Assembly: GCA_009775225.1 (NCBI GenBank)
Contig: VSPE01000056.1
Span: forward strand, 1-11,631
DNA from: Muribaculaceae bacterium
GTDB taxonomy: Bacteria > Bacteroidota > Bacteroidia > Bacteroidales > Muribaculaceae
Length of the DNA stretch: 11,631 nt
Direction: 5' to 3'
The translations under genes were made by a program, and so were the position numbers. Positions 5,936 to 11,631 of this stretch are shown piece by piece (position 1 is the stretch's first letter; each line of letters opens with the position of its first letter). The notes below the pieces were generated by a model. The model did not search any database. It had not been told where the DNA came from and saw only the letters and a program-made list of their open reading frames with translations.

Positions 5936-7312
5936 TTATACAGGCTCCTGAAGGTCGGAGTGGCATGCTGTGGCACAAGTGTCGCATCCGGCAGCGGTGC
6001 CGCTGAGGCGCTTCTCCACAAGGACATGGAGGCGCTGACGCAGAACCTCGAATGTAATGCTGTCGATTACATCGACCATAAAAGCCTGCGTGAGCATGCG
6101 GCGCGCTTCATCGGCGGGAATACCACGCGCCTGCATATAGAACATAGCCCGCTCGTCGAGCTGGCCGGTGGTGGCGCCGTGGCTGCACTTTACCTCATCG
6201 CAGTAAATCTCGAGCTGCGGGGCCGTAATCATACGGGCCATCTCGCCGTCCACGATGTTGCGGTTTGTCTGCTCGGCGTCGGTAAACATGGCACCGTGCT
6301 TCACCACAATTTTGCCGGCGAAGCCACCTTTGGAGTTCTCGAATAGTGCGTTTTTGAAGAGCTGTCGGCTTGTGCAGTGAGAGCCTGCATGAGTGAGGCG
6401 CACATCGTTATCCACGATGCGGTCGGCGGCGCAAATGCTGAGGCCGCTCAGCTCTGTGCGGGCATAGTCGCCCTCCACATCGATGCGGTATTCGTTGCGC
6501 GAACGGCCGCCGTGTAGTGCAAAAGAGCCTACAGAGAGGTGTGAGCGCGAAGCCTGCCGGCCGAAGAGCTGCCAGTAGCGTCGGCTTTGCGGAAGAGTCT
6601 CCTCGATGTCGTAAAGCTCTACGCGTGCGCCGTCGCCCACCTCCACGGTCACGACTTCGGAGTCGAGAGTCTGCACACCGGCAGCCTGCGAATGGTCGCA
6701 CAGGAGCACCTTGATATCGGCGTCATCCTCGGCGATAACTACTACCCTGCGGATATTCAGCACGGGCATTGCCACGGAGGTGATGTTTACAATCTGTATG
6801 GCCTTGTCGACCTTTACGCCGCGGCGCGCATACACAAGCACACCGTCGTGCAGGAAGAGCGAGTTGAGAGCACAGGCAGGGCCGCCGTCGGCAAGGTTGC
6901 GCGACAAGGCCTCGCTCACCCGCACTGAAATATCTGCGGGCACATCGCGGAGCGAGCACACGGTGAGACCTTCGGGAAGGTCGGATGCTGTGTTCTGAGT
7001 GGGATAGTAGCCGTCGTTGGCCACTACAGCGAGAAGGCTGTTGAGACGCGGCACGCCACAGCGGAACGATGACGCGGCATCGACCGGCAGGCGCACTCCG
7101 AGGATATTAACGCCATAGTCGGGGGCGAACATCTCGGGGGCGCTGACATCTGCCACTCCCATAGGGTCGTGGCGGAATGTCTGCACGGCCTTTTCGAGCG
7201 CGGCGAGCGCGCTGCGGTTCAGGGCCGTAAGCATAGGCGACACCGACACGTGACCGACGCTATCCTTGTAAAGGTCGATATACTGAGCGAAAGCTTTTTG
7301 TGCGGAAATCAT
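5936..7312 (-). CDS. sufD: Fe-S cluster assembly protein SufD
   Basis: This is the SufD subunit of the SufBC2D scaffold complex, where iron and persulfide sulfur are put together in the cytoplasm. It has 458 residues. The N-terminal third is poorly conserved, as usual in SufD; the beta-helix core follows, with the typical ECSHGATTG-like stretch (KCSHGATTGQLDERAMFYMQ) in which H378 corresponds to the functionally important E. coli H360. The C-terminal helices (IPADEARRML...DSITFEVLR) dock to SufC. The chain ends in an unusual Cys tail, CDTCATACH, with C443, C446 and C450. The ATG at 7312 overlaps the sufC stop codon as ATGA, a strong sign of coupled translation. It ends 13 nt before sufS. Confidence 0.95.
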   Translation of the reverse strand: MISAQKAFAQYIDLYKDSVGHVSVSPMLTALNRSALAALEKAVQTFRHDPMGVADVSAPEMFAPDYGVNILGVRLPVDAASSFRCGVPRLNSLLAVVANDGYYPTQNTASDLPEGLTVCSLRDVPADISVRVSEALSRNLADGGPACALNSLFLHDGVLVYARRGVKVDKAIQIVNITSVAMPVLNIRRVVVIAEDDADIKVLLCDHSQAAGVQTLDSEVVTVEVGDGARVELYDIEETLPQSRRYWQLFGRQASRSHLSVGSFALHGGRSRNEYRIDVEGDYARTELSGLSICAADRIVDNDVRLTHAGSHCTSRQLFKNALFENSKGGFAGKIVVKHGAMFTDAEQTNRNIVDGEMARMITAPQLEIYCDEVKCSHGATTGQLDERAMFYMQARGIPADEARRMLTQAFMVDVIDSITFEVLRQRLHVLVEKRLSGTAAGCDTCATACHSDLQEPV

Positions 7313-8091
7313 TTTTCAGAGAGAGAGTTTTGGTCAACCTGCTGCTTAATCCAGTCGTATCCTTTCTCTTCAAGCTCGAGCGCGAGTTCGGGGCCGCCGG
7401 AGTAAACGATGCGTCCCTTGTAGAGAATGTGCACGAAGTCGGGCTTGATATAGTCGAGCAGGCGCTGATAGTGAGTGATGACAATTGTGGCGTTGCGGTC
7501 GCTGCGGAGCTTGTTTACACCTCCAGCCACAATTCGCAGTGCGTCGATGTCGAGCCCAGAGTCGGTTTCGTCGAGGATAGAGAGGCGCGGCTCGAGCACG
7601 GCCATCTGGAAAATCTCATTTCTCTTCTTCTCGCCGCCCGAGAAGCCCTCGTTTACCGAGCGTGATGCCAGTTTGTTGTCAAGCTCGACCACTGCGCGCT
7701 TCTGTCGCATGAGCTTCAGGAAGTCGGCGGCCGACATAGGCTCCTCGTTAAAGTACTTACGCTTGGCATTTACCGCCGCACGCATGAAGTTCACCATAGT
7801 CACACCGGGAATTTCCACGGGGTACTGGAAAGACAGGAAAAGGCCTTCGTGGCTTCTGTCCTCGGGCGACAGAGCCAGCAAATCCACACCGTGAAAATCG
7901 GCGGAGCCGCCTGTCACTGTAAAGCGGGGGTCGCCTGCGAGCACGCCAGAGAGAGTACTCTTACCCGAGCCGTTCGGACCCATGATAGCGTGTACTTCGC
8001 CGGGGCGTATGGTGAGGTTGATACCCCTTAATATTTCTTTTCCTTCGATGCCGGCCCGCAAGTCGGTCACCTTCAGCAATGTTTCGCTCAT
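7309..8091 (-). CDS. sufC: Fe-S assembly ATPase SufC
   Basis: SufC is the ABC-type ATPase that dimerises inside the SufBC2D complex and drives the shape change needed for cluster formation; it is cytoplasmic and not a transporter. The 260 residues carry all ATPase motifs in order: Walker A GPNGSGKST at 38-46 (K44), Q-loop Q89, signature FSGGEKKRNE at 150-159, Walker B SILDETDSGLD at 171-181 with E175, and the H-loop H207 in VITHYQRLL. The SGGEKKRNEI and LDETDSGLD wording is typical of SufC rather than of transport ATPases (DESDSGLD in many homologues). The ATG at 8091 has an A/T-rich leader without Shine-Dalgarno site. It is 52 nt behind sufB and overlaps sufD by 4 nt. Confidence 0.97.
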   Translation of the reverse strand: MSETLLKVTDLRAGIEGKEILRGINLTIRPGEVHAIMGPNGSGKSTLSGVLAGDPRFTVTGGSADFHGVDLLALSPEDRSHEGLFLSFQYPVEIPGVTMVNFMRAAVNAKRKYFNEEPMSAADFLKLMRQKRAVVELDNKLASRSVNEGFSGGEKKRNEIFQMAVLEPRLSILDETDSGLDIDALRIVAGGVNKLRSDRNATIVITHYQRLLDYIKPDFVHILYKGRIVYSGGPELALELEEKGYDWIKQQVDQNSLSEK

Positions 8092-8115
8092 ATATCGTAA
8101 AAAATAATTACTCGT

Positions 8116-8138
8116 CTAAACTCCTAAACTTCTAAACT
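8116..8138 (-). repeat. Three tandem AGTTTAG units between sufB and sufC
   Basis: On the coding strand the unit AGTTTAG occurs three times at an exact 8-bp period, with one variable base between units (plus-strand CTAAACT at 8116-8122, 8124-8130 and 8132-8138). They fill most of the 52-nt space between the sufB stop and the sufC start, which is the only sizeable gap within the operon. They may be a slippage-prone microsatellite, a binding site for a regulator or RNA-binding protein, or a spacer affecting sufC translation. Confidence 0.6.
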
Positions 8139-8143
8139 CAAAG

Positions 8144-9634
8144 TCATCCCACGCTTCCTTCGAGAGTGATGGCGAGGAGCTTCTGTGCCTCTACGGCAAA
8201 CTCCATGGGTAACTTGTTCATCACCTCTTTGGCATAACCGTTTACTATGAGGGCAACCGCCTCCTCGGTAGGTATGCCGCGCTGGTTGCAGTAGAAAATC
8301 TGTTGCTCGGAGATTTTGGATGTTGTGGCCTCGTGCTCGACCACGGCAGTGGGGTTGGCAACGTCGACCACGGGGAATGTGTGCGCGCCGCATGTATCGC
8401 TCAGCAGGAGCGAGTCGCACTGGGTGTAGTTTCGGACACCCTTGGCGTCGCGTGCCACCTTTACGAGACCACGGTAGCTGTTCTCGCTGTGTCCTGCGGA
8501 GATGCCTTTGGAAACTATGGTCGAACGGGTATTCGAGCCTGTGTGAACCATCTTTGTGCCTGTATCGGCCTGCTGATAGTTGTTTGTCACAGCCACGGAG
8601 TAGAACTCGCCCACAGCGCCCTCGCCGGCAAGGATGCAGGAGGGGTATTTCCATGTGATAGCCGAGCCTGTCTCTACCTGCGTCCAACTGAGCTTGGAAT
8701 AATCGCCTCGGCAGAGTCCGCGCTTGGTGACGAAGTTATACACGCCGCCGCGCCCCTGAGCGTCGCCGGCATACCAGTTCTGCACGGTGGAGTACTTGAC
8801 CTCGGCGCGGTCTTCCACAATAATCTCGACGATAGCGGCATGGAGCTGGTTTTCGTCGCGCATCGGTGCCGTGCAACCTTCGAGGTAGCTCACGTATGCG
8901 TCGTCGTCGGCCACGATGAGTGTACGCTCGAACTGCCCGGTGCCCGAGGCGTTGATGCGGAAGTATGTCGACAGTTCCATAGGGCAGCGCACACCCTTGG
9001 GGATGTACACAAAGGAGCCGTCGGAAAATACAGCGGAGTTTAGCGCGGCATAAAAATTGTCGCGGTAGCTCACCACTTTGCCGAGGTACTTGCGCACGAG
9101 GTCGGGGTACTCGCGCACGGCTTCGCTGAAGGAGCAGAATATAATGCCCAGCTCGGCAAGGCGCTCGCGGTGAGTGGTCTTGACCGACACGGAGTCCATT
9201 ACGGCATCAACCGCCATGCCCGACAATACTTTCTGCTCTTCGAGAGGAATACCGAGGCGGTTGAAAGTGTCGAGCAGAGCGGGGTCCACCTCGTCCATGC
9301 TCGCGGGGCCTTCTTTCTTCTTGGGAGCGGCATAGTAGCTTATGGCCTGAAAGTCAATGTCGGGCACATCGAGGTGGGCCCACTGCGGCACCTCAATAGT
9401 CTGCCAGTAGCGGAATGCTTTCAGGCGGAAGTCGAGCAACCATTCCGGCTCGCCTTTCTTTTGCGATATGAGCCTCACGACCTCCTCGGTGAGTCCGGCG
9501 GGTATTATGTCGGTGTCGATATCCGAGACAAAGCCGTACTTGTACTCTCCCGACGTCGCTTTTGAGATTAGCTCGTCGTTAGCTCTGGGGCGTTCGGCCT
9601 GCGCATTTATTTCTTTATCGGTATTTTCGGTCAT
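8144..9634 (-). CDS. sufB: Fe-S cluster scaffold SufB
   Basis: SufB is the main scaffold subunit of SufBC2D; it accepts sulfur and forms the nascent cluster together with SufD. The 496-residue product is full-length (495 in E. coli). Conserved stretches are easy to read: KYGFVSDIDTD at 32-42, GIPLEEQKVLSG at 128-139, IPKGVRCPMELSTYFRIN at 211-228, YTQCDSLL at 403-410 with C406, and VVEHEATTSKISE at 431-443 with H434 and E435; these match E. coli C405, H433 and E434. The C-terminal RGIPTEEAVALIV helix region docks SufC. The ATG at 9634 was preferred to a GTG at 9694, which would overlap the end of cvpA by about 58 nt and add a non-homologous N-terminus. Only 2 nt separate it from the cvpA stop. 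Confidence 0.97.
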   Translation of the reverse strand: MTENTDKEINAQAERPRANDELISKATSGEYKYGFVSDIDTDIIPAGLTEEVVRLISQKKGEPEWLLDFRLKAFRYWQTIEVPQWAHLDVPDIDFQAISYYAAPKKKEGPASMDEVDPALLDTFNRLGIPLEEQKVLSGMAVDAVMDSVSVKTTHRERLAELGIIFCSFSEAVREYPDLVRKYLGKVVSYRDNFYAALNSAVFSDGSFVYIPKGVRCPMELSTYFRINASGTGQFERTLIVADDDAYVSYLEGCTAPMRDENQLHAAIVEIIVEDRAEVKYSTVQNWYAGDAQGRGGVYNFVTKRGLCRGDYSKLSWTQVETGSAITWKYPSCILAGEGAVGEFYSVAVTNNYQQADTGTKMVHTGSNTRSTIVSKGISAGHSENSYRGLVKVARDAKGVRNYTQCDSLLLSDTCGAHTFPVVDVANPTAVVEHEATTSKISEQQIFYCNQRGIPTEEAVALIVNGYAKEVMNKLPMEFAVEAQKLLAITLEGSVG

Positions 9635-9636
9635 GT

Positions 9637-10110
9637 TCAATCGGTGATATATCCCATAATACGTGGGGCAAAAGAGATAACAGCCGTGCGCCACGGTTTG
9701 TTGGAATTTTCGAAGCGGCAGCGGTCAGCGGGAGCGAGCGTGAGATACACATTTACCAGAATACTCATGGTGAGCACGGCAGCGGCAACGCTGAAGAGCG
9801 CTCCCGCAATTCGGTCTATGACACGTACGTGCATCTTTGAGAGGAGTGTGCCGCACAAGCCTGCCACAAAGCGTATGCTTGCGAAAACGAGCACGAAGAG
9901 GAGCACATACACCATCATGCGGTATACCGATGCGTACTGTGCACCGGCATCGACAATGGCGTCGGCCACGCGCGCGCCGAAAAAGCGGCATACGAGCACG
10001 CCGGCGACAAGAGCCGTGAGTGTGCCTATCTGGTGCATAAAGCCTTTTATGGCACCATACACGGCGGCCAGCACGATTATGACTATGATTATGATGTCAA
10101 GTGCACCCAT
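9637..10110 (-). CDS. CvpA-family membrane protein
   Basis: The 157-residue protein has four predicted membrane helices (about 6-24, 28-44, 63-83 and 101-123) and the usual CvpA features, including MGALDIIIIV at the start, the small-residue AVYGAIKGF segment, and VIDRIAGALFS at 97-107 before the last helix. CvpA proteins were named for colicin V production and are linked in other bacteria to envelope stress and purine-gene neighbourhoods; their biochemical role is unclear. The ATG at 10110 is preferred to a TTG at 10143, which lies inside the predicted promoter. It is the first gene of the cvpA-sufBCDS operon, with the sufB start 2 nt after its stop, so it should be made together with the Fe-S machinery. 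Whether it serves that machinery is unknown. Confidence 0.88.
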   Translation of the reverse strand: MGALDIIIIVIIVLAAVYGAIKGFMHQIGTLTALVAGVLVCRFFGARVADAIVDAGAQYASVYRMMVYVLLFVLVFASIRFVAGLCGTLLSKMHVRVIDRIAGALFSVAAAVLTMSILVNVYLTLAPADRCRFENSNKPWRTAVISFAPRIMGYITD

Positions 10111-10140
10111 ATCTCTTTGTAATGCGTTACTATGAGTCTG

Positions 10141-10148
10141 CAAATTTA
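10141..10148 (-). promoter_or_regulatory. -7 box TAAATTTG for the cvpA-suf operon
   Basis: On the minus strand these bases read TAAATTTG, a full TAnnTTTG match. The box lies 30 nt before the cvpA ATG, which predicts a leader of about 20-25 nt. No TTTG is found at the expected -33 place, which falls on the kinase promoter. It overlaps the left arm of the AAATTT dyad at 10142-10156, so a protein bound there would compete with polymerase. Confidence 0.6.
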
Positions 10149-10156
10149 CTAAATTT
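10142..10156. promoter_or_regulatory. AAATTT-ACT-AAATTT dyad, possible operator
   Basis: Two self-complementary AAATTT units are spaced by 3 bp, giving both direct and inverted repeat symmetry. It lies between the two facing -7 boxes and overlaps the suf one. No known Fur, IscR or RirA consensus is evident to me; being AT-rich it may also be fortuitous. Confidence 0.35.
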
Positions 10157-10161
10157 TTTCT

Positions 10162-10169
10162 TACCTTTG
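10162..10169 (+). promoter_or_regulatory. -7 box TACCTTTG for the histidine kinase
   Basis: TACCTTTG is a full TAnnTTTG match. It ends 5 nt before the GTG start codon at 10175. Since transcription in Bacteroidota starts several bases after this box, the mRNA would begin at or next to the start codon. The upstream half of this promoter overlaps the suf promoter on the other strand. Confidence 0.6.
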
Positions 10170-10174
10170 CACCT

Positions 10175-11389
10175 GTGACTGATATTTACGACATACGGCG
10201 ATACGGCAAGGCAGCCTTCCTCATAGCATCGGCTGCCGTGGTGGCGCTCTTCCTGTACTTCTCCGACGGTCTTATCCGCGACCTCTCTACGGTGGAGCGC
10301 GAGCGCATGCAGCTGTGGGCCGACGCCACCAAGGAGCTTGTGTCGGCGACCACGCTGGCCGACAACGGGAGCGAGGGTGCCGATGTGGACTTCCTGCTGG
10401 GCATCATCCAGAGTAACACTACTATACCTGTACTTCTTACCGATGCGGAGGGGAACATTCTACAGCAACGCAACTTCGCACTGCCGGTTGCCGGCGACGA
10501 CGAAGCTTTCGGGCTTCCGTCGGAGCCTCGCAACATAGTATTTCTGCGCGAGAAGCTCGAGGAGCTGCGCAACGGCCCCAATGTGATTGCCATAGAGATT
10601 GCCGATGGCTTCGACCAATATCTGTACTATGAAGACTCCACGCTTCTGCGGCGCCTGAGTATATTCCCCTATATCCAGCTACTGGTGATGCTGGCGTTTA
10701 TCGCGGTGGTATATTTCGCGGTGCTTTCCACCAAGAAAGCGGAGCAGAACAAGGTGTGGGTAGGTCTCTCCAAGGAGACGGCTCACCAGCTCGGCACTCC
10801 TATTTCGTCGCTAATGGCGTGGATGGAGCTTCTGCCCGACTACGGTGTAGATGCCGACACGGTGGCGGAGATGAACAAGGATGTGACGCGCCTTAGCACT
10901 ATTGCCTCGCGCTTCTCCAAGATAGGCTCGGTGCCTAAAATGACAGCAGAAGACCTCGACACGATAGTGGACGACGCGGTAGGATATATGTCGACCCGCA
11001 TTTCGCCCCGTATTTCTCTTGGCTATAACCGCCCGCCGGCACAGGCGTCAGTCATGGCCTGCCCTCCCCTGCTTGCATGGGTGATAGAGAACCTCATCAA
11101 GAATGCCGTGGATGCCATGGACGGCACCGGCACTATCACGGTCACAGCCGGCGCGATGCCGTTTGCGGCTTTCATAGAAGTGGCCGATACGGGCAAGGGT
11201 ATCAGCCGCAAGAACCACAAGACGGTGTTCAATCCTGGCTATACAACCAAGAGTCGCGGCTGGGGCCTGGGGCTTACTCTTGCCAAGCGTATCATCGAGC
11301 AGTATCACAATGGCCGTATTTTCGTGAAGCAGTCGGCCCCCGGCCAAGGTACTACTTTCCGTATCGAACTGCCGCGCGCCCATTCATAA
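10175..11389 (+). CDS. Membrane sensor histidine kinase without HAMP domain
   Basis: The 404-residue protein autophosphorylates on His and passes the phosphate to a response regulator. Helix TM1 lies at about 13-30 and TM2 at about 163-184; the roughly 130 residues between them are an extracytoplasmic sensor region with a predicted mixed alpha/beta make-up. Only about 20 residues separate TM2 from the H-box (KETAHQLGTPISSL, H204), so there is no HAMP domain. The H-box reads AHQLGTP instead of SHELRTP. The ATPase domain has the N-box (E305, N306, N310 in ENLIKNAVDA), G1 box DTGKGI at 338-343, and the GWGLGLTLAKRI G2 box at 362-373, all intact. GTG at 10175 is the only plausible start: TM1 begins at residue 13 and no ATG lies upstream in frame. 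No response regulator is in the window. It is divergent from cvpA-suf, which hints at but does not show a shared signal. Confidence 0.93.
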   Translation: MTDIYDIRRYGKAAFLIASAAVVALFLYFSDGLIRDLSTVERERMQLWADATKELVSATTLADNGSEGADVDFLLGIIQSNTTIPVLLTDAEGNILQQRNFALPVAGDDEAFGLPSEPRNIVFLREKLEELRNGPNVIAIEIADGFDQYLYYEDSTLLRRLSIFPYIQLLVMLAFIAVVYFAVLSTKKAEQNKVWVGLSKETAHQLGTPISSLMAWMELLPDYGVDADTVAEMNKDVTRLSTIASRFSKIGSVPKMTAEDLDTIVDDAVGYMSTRISPRISLGYNRPPAQASVMACPPLLAWVIENLIKNAVDAMDGTGTITVTAGAMPFAAFIEVADTGKGISRKNHKTVFNPGYTTKSRGWGLGLTLAKRIIEQYHNGRIFVKQSAPGQGTTFRIELPRAHS

Positions 11390-11468
11390 ATCAGCCCCAA
11401 TCACCCCTCTACCCCAAACAATTAATACAATTAAAAACAATTATAAATTATACAATTACTCATATATA

Positions 11469-11497
11469 AGTGGCCGTCGGGGGAGCCGGCGGCCACT
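11469..11497 (+). terminator. GC-rich hairpin after the kinase
   Basis: AGTGGCCG (11469-11476) pairs with CGGCCACT (11490-11497); inside, CGG (11478-11480) pairs with CCG (11486-11488) beyond a single T/G mismatch, leaving a 5-nt loop. It lies 80 nt after the kinase stop and is followed by a modestly U-rich stretch (TGTCTGTATTG). An intrinsic terminator for the kinase gene is likely. Confidence 0.7.
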
Positions 11498-11631
11498 GTC
11501 TGTATTGAAATAAATTGTTTTTAACTGTTTGGCACCTCTTGAAGGGGCACGGTGCTTAGAGGTTGTTTAATAATCATTGTTAAGGACAGGGTGGTGAATT
11601 TTATGTTAAGGTGCAGTTTACGAGGAGGGAG
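11498..11631. other. Intergenic DNA at the right edge, no gene seen
   Basis: The last 134 bp hold no convincing coding sequence. There is a GCACC (11532-11536) / GGTGC (11551-11555) pair and CCTCT (11535-11539) / AGAGG (11558-11562), so the stretch can fold in alternative ways, and the inverted copy of the 26-bp repeat begins at 11558. It may be the leader or promoter region of a gene beyond the edge. Confidence 0.4.
11558..11583 (-). repeat. 26-bp TTAACAA-type dyad repeat, copy B (inverted)
   Basis: Read on the minus strand the element is TTAACAATGATTATTAA followed by ACAACCTCT. It matches 59-84 at 23 of 26 positions, with differences at positions 8, 9 and 20. The first 17 bases form a better palindrome than copy A (TTAACAAT-G-ATTATTAA, one mismatch). 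It is 20-some bases before no visible start codon in this window, so the gene it may serve lies outside. Confidence 0.5.

Noticed and set aside
5311..6346. Two plus-strand ORFs opposite sufS and sufD
   Set aside because: They are antisense to intact sufS and sufD, show no domain, and are explained by codon bias.
8116..8138. CRISPR-like array
   Set aside because: Units are 7 bp with one-base spacing, far too short for CRISPR repeats and spacers, and no cas gene is present.
8303..9043. Long plus-strand ORF of 246 codons opposite sufB
   Set aside because: It lies wholly within sufB, whose protein is full-length and strongly conserved; the translation shows no recognisable domain. GC-rich codon bias gives long antisense frames here.
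9635..9694. Upstream GTG start for sufB and overlap with cvpA
   Set aside because: The extra 20 residues have no SufB similarity; the ATG at 9634 gives the usual N-terminus and a 2-nt junction.

Overview
The window looks like chromosomal DNA from an anaerobic member of the Bacteroidota, order Bacteroidales; a Muribaculaceae-like genome is my guess, not proven. The reasons are the protein families (a Bacteroides-type Ndk, a CvpA-SufBCDS cluster, a DUF3298 lipoprotein, a short lipoprotein), promoters of the Bacteroidota TAnnTTTG type in AT-rich gaps, and the lack of clear Shine-Dalgarno sites before most genes. Coding DNA is GC-rich and the gaps between genes are AT-rich. I see no tRNA, rRNA, CRISPR array, insertion sequence or phage gene.

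Left part, plus strand (1-4257): a membrane acyltransferase (114-1115); a 246-bp AT-rich gap with several small dyads and a good promoter for ndk (1362-1823); a secreted M23 peptidase with a LysM domain (1905-2873) followed by a hairpin; a DUF3298 lipoprotein (2994-3827); and an Ala/Lys-rich LEA-like protein (3865-4257). Four of the five act at, in or outside the envelope or look like stress proteins, but nothing shows that they form one pathway.

Middle, minus strand (10110 down to 4357): cvpA-sufB-sufC-sufD-sufS forms a tight operon for SUF iron-sulfur cluster assembly. SufBCD is the scaffold complex and SufS the cysteine desulfurase. sufC and sufD overlap by ATGA, cvpA and sufB are 2 nt apart, and sufB and sufC are separated by 52 nt that hold three copies of a 7-bp unit. 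Beyond sufS lies a small His/Lys-rich lipoprotein gene (4596-4357). It converges with the LEA-like gene on a perfect 14-bp stem that probably ends transcription from both sides.

Right part, plus strand (10175-11631): a membrane histidine kinase without an adjacent response regulator is divergently transcribed from the cvpA-suf operon. The 64-bp gap between them holds one TAnnTTTG box on each strand and an AAATTT-ACT-AAATTT dyad. The kinase GTG start lies only 6 nt after its -10-like (-7) box, so its mRNA may be leaderless. After the kinase there is a strong hairpin and 134 bp without a gene.

The most curious non-coding signal is a 26-bp sequence at 59-84 that returns in inverted orientation at 11558-11583 with 23 of 26 bases matching; part of it recurs just before ndk. 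No wholly new system is evident. The best leads are this repeated dyad, the suf/kinase control region, the Cys-rich tail of SufD, and the two low-complexity small proteins.
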